From NCBI GenBank assembly GCA_022360235.1, contig JAKSDE010000140.1:1-6044 (forward strand): a stretch of 6,044 bases of DNA, written 5' to 3'. The stretch's first letter is position 1, and each line of letters begins with the position of its first letter. Under the pieces are notes generated by a model, which ran no database searches, was not told the origin of the DNA, and was given only the letters and a program-made list of their open reading frames with translations. Origin of the DNA: Cytophagales bacterium. GTDB taxonomy: Bacteria; Bacteroidota; Bacteroidia; Cytophagales; Amoebophilaceae. Both the position numbers and the translations under genes were made by a program. Shown here one piece after another: positions 5,378 to 6,044 of this stretch.

Positions 5378-5746
5378 ATGCATGAATTGATGAAATTTTT
5401 CGAAACCGAATACAGTAAGCAAAGAAATAGCTTTTCTCACTTTAACGCAGGCGATACTGTTAATGTACATGTCAAAATTAAAGAAGGCAATAAAGAAAGA
5501 ATTCAACAATTCCAAGGTGTTGTTATTAGGAGAAGAGGGGAAGGCACTAATGGGGAAACATTCACTGTACGTAAAGTATCTAATGGTGTGGGCGTTGAAA
5601 GAATTTTCCCTCTCTGCTCTCCAAGTATTGCCAACATAGAAGTGAAACAAAGAGGAGCTGTAAGAAGAGCTAAGCTATATTATTTAAGAAATAAGCAAGG
5701 TAAAGCTGCTAAGATCAAGGAGAAAAAGTTTTCATCAAAGATATAA
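5378..5746 (+). CDS. rplS: 50S ribosomal protein L19
   Basis: L19 is a large-subunit protein located at the 30S-50S interface. The 122-residue product contains the family core in order: [33 protein letters not shown] at about 22-54, [20 protein letters not shown] at about 60-79, then [21 protein letters not shown] to about 104, and a lysine-rich tail ([14 protein letters not shown]). The length fits Bacteroidota L19. The start MHELMKFFE at 5378 aligns with the usual short N-terminal helix; no Shine-Dalgarno sequence is present. The gene is not beside trmD, rimM or rpsP as in many bacteria, but stands alone behind its own promoter. Nothing suggests loss of function. Confidence 0.97.
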   Translation: MHELMKFFETEYSKQRNSFSHFNAGDTVNVHVKIKEGNKERIQQFQGVVIRRRGEGTNGETFTVRKVSNGVGVERIFPLCSPSIANIEVKQRGAVRRAKLYYLRNKQGKAAKIKEKKFSSKI

Positions 5747-5939
5747 AAAGGTGTTCGTTTCCATGGACACCTTCGACTAATCTGATGTTTTTGAGCAATT
5801 CTTCCAAAGCCCCGCGTTTAACCTGAGCACCACTGATTTTCTCTTGATAGCTTTTCTGGCACCCTGCCTTTTGCAAGGTGTCTTGTTGCATTCTTAAATT
5901 TTGATCTTCTGTACTCACCCGAGCAGTATCTATTTTCAT
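5715..5939 (-). pseudogene. Serine recombinase (resolvase/invertase) N-terminal fragment
   Basis: The minus strand starts with MKIDTARVSTEDQNLRMQQ, matching the N-terminus of small serine resolvases (usually MKIGYARVSTEDQNL...), with the catalytic serine at residue 9. It continues KAGCQKSYQEKISGA and ALEELLKNIR, all family-typical, up to about residue 53 (near 5781). Beyond that the frame runs through the rplS tail region and is unrelated. The rest of the catalytic domain, including the conserved LDRLGRS segment, and the helix-turn-helix are missing, so it cannot recombine DNA. GY at positions 4-5 is DT here, a further sign of decay. The frame reaches a stop at 5717-5715, inside rplS. The element it came from cannot be told. 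Confidence 0.85.
5748..5773. terminator. Hairpin after rplS, possible terminator
   Basis: AAGGTGT (5748-5754) pairs perfectly with ACACCTT (5767-5773), and the stem can be extended inward by wobble pairs. It begins directly after the rplS stop. The run of T that would help release is on the minus strand (complement of A5745-5749); on the plus strand CGAC follows. It may stop transcription reading toward rplS from the resolvase side, or serve rplS weakly. Confidence 0.4.
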
Positions 5940-5978
5940 GTCCTTCCCTGGTTAAATTAAACAATTCTTTAGATTAAC

Positions 5979-6044
5979 TAGTCGACCCTTAACCAGTATT
6001 AAATACTGTATTTTTACACTTAAAATGACGATCTTAGCTCACAA
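5979..6044 (+). mobile_element. Left end of a second copy of the MITE-like element, cut by the window edge
   Basis: TAGTCGACCCTTAA at 5979-5992 repeats the terminus of the element at 4662. Aligning 5981-6044 with 4664-4726 by eye gives eight mismatches and one single-base gap, about 86 percent identity. Shared interior words include CTTAAAATGAC and CTTAGCTCACAA. A subterminal palindrome CAGTATT-A-AATACTG (5994-6008) is perfect here and decayed in the other copy. TA precedes the GTCGACC terminus. The rest lies beyond the window. Confidence 0.65.

Noticed and set aside
5357..5650. 97-residue minus-strand frame opposite rplS
   Set aside because: Antisense shadow of L19, no features of a real protein.

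Overview
The window looks like a piece of a low-GC genome from the phylum Bacteroidota. The protein-coding genes are AT-rich. Most gene starts have no clear Shine-Dalgarno sequence. Several intergenic regions carry the Bacteroidota-type -7 promoter box (TAnnTTTG), twice with a TTG exactly 20 bases upstream. The outer membrane barrel protein, the short MazG-like protein and L19 all have a Bacteroidota look. Isolated housekeeping genes set among wide spacers full of decayed mobile DNA suggest a host-associated, genome-reduced lineage such as the Amoebophilus/Cardinium group. That placement is inference, not a database match.

Layout: (1) 1-540, minus strand: the C-terminal part of a group II intron reverse transcriptase/maturase, interrupted by an amber codon and lacking its N-terminal RT domain. 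(2) 541-822: a spacer ending in an inverted-repeat terminus and a good promoter candidate. (3) 823-1611: an outer membrane beta-barrel protein. (4) 1612-2014: a non-coding stretch holding a 95-bp inverted-repeat-bounded segment. (5) 2015-2088, minus: tRNA-Asp(GUC) with its own promoter. (6) 2260-3210: accA. (7) 3348-4058: a ComB-family phosphatase, ended by a strong terminator. (8) 4119-4448, minus: a MazG-like nucleotide pyrophosphohydrolase convergent with comB. (9) 4662-4973: a MITE-like element of about 310 bp with matching terminal inverted repeats, carrying a heptamer tandem repeat. (10) 5148-5330: a doubtful small ORF. (11) 5378-5746: rplS (L19). (12) 5781-5939, minus: a broken serine resolvase. 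(13) 5979-6044: the start of a second copy of the element in (9).

The intact genes do not form one pathway. AccA works in fatty acid synthesis, L19 in the ribosome, tRNA-Asp in translation, the MazG-like protein probably in nucleotide-pool cleaning, and the barrel protein at the cell surface. The ComB homologue has no pathway partner here. The most notable signal is the repeat family with termini TAGTCG(A/C)CC(C/T)TTAA. It occurs four times in 6 kb, each time next to TA, and one terminus sits directly upstream of the outer membrane protein gene so that the best promoter candidate lies inside the putative element. No complete new defence or biosynthetic system is visible.
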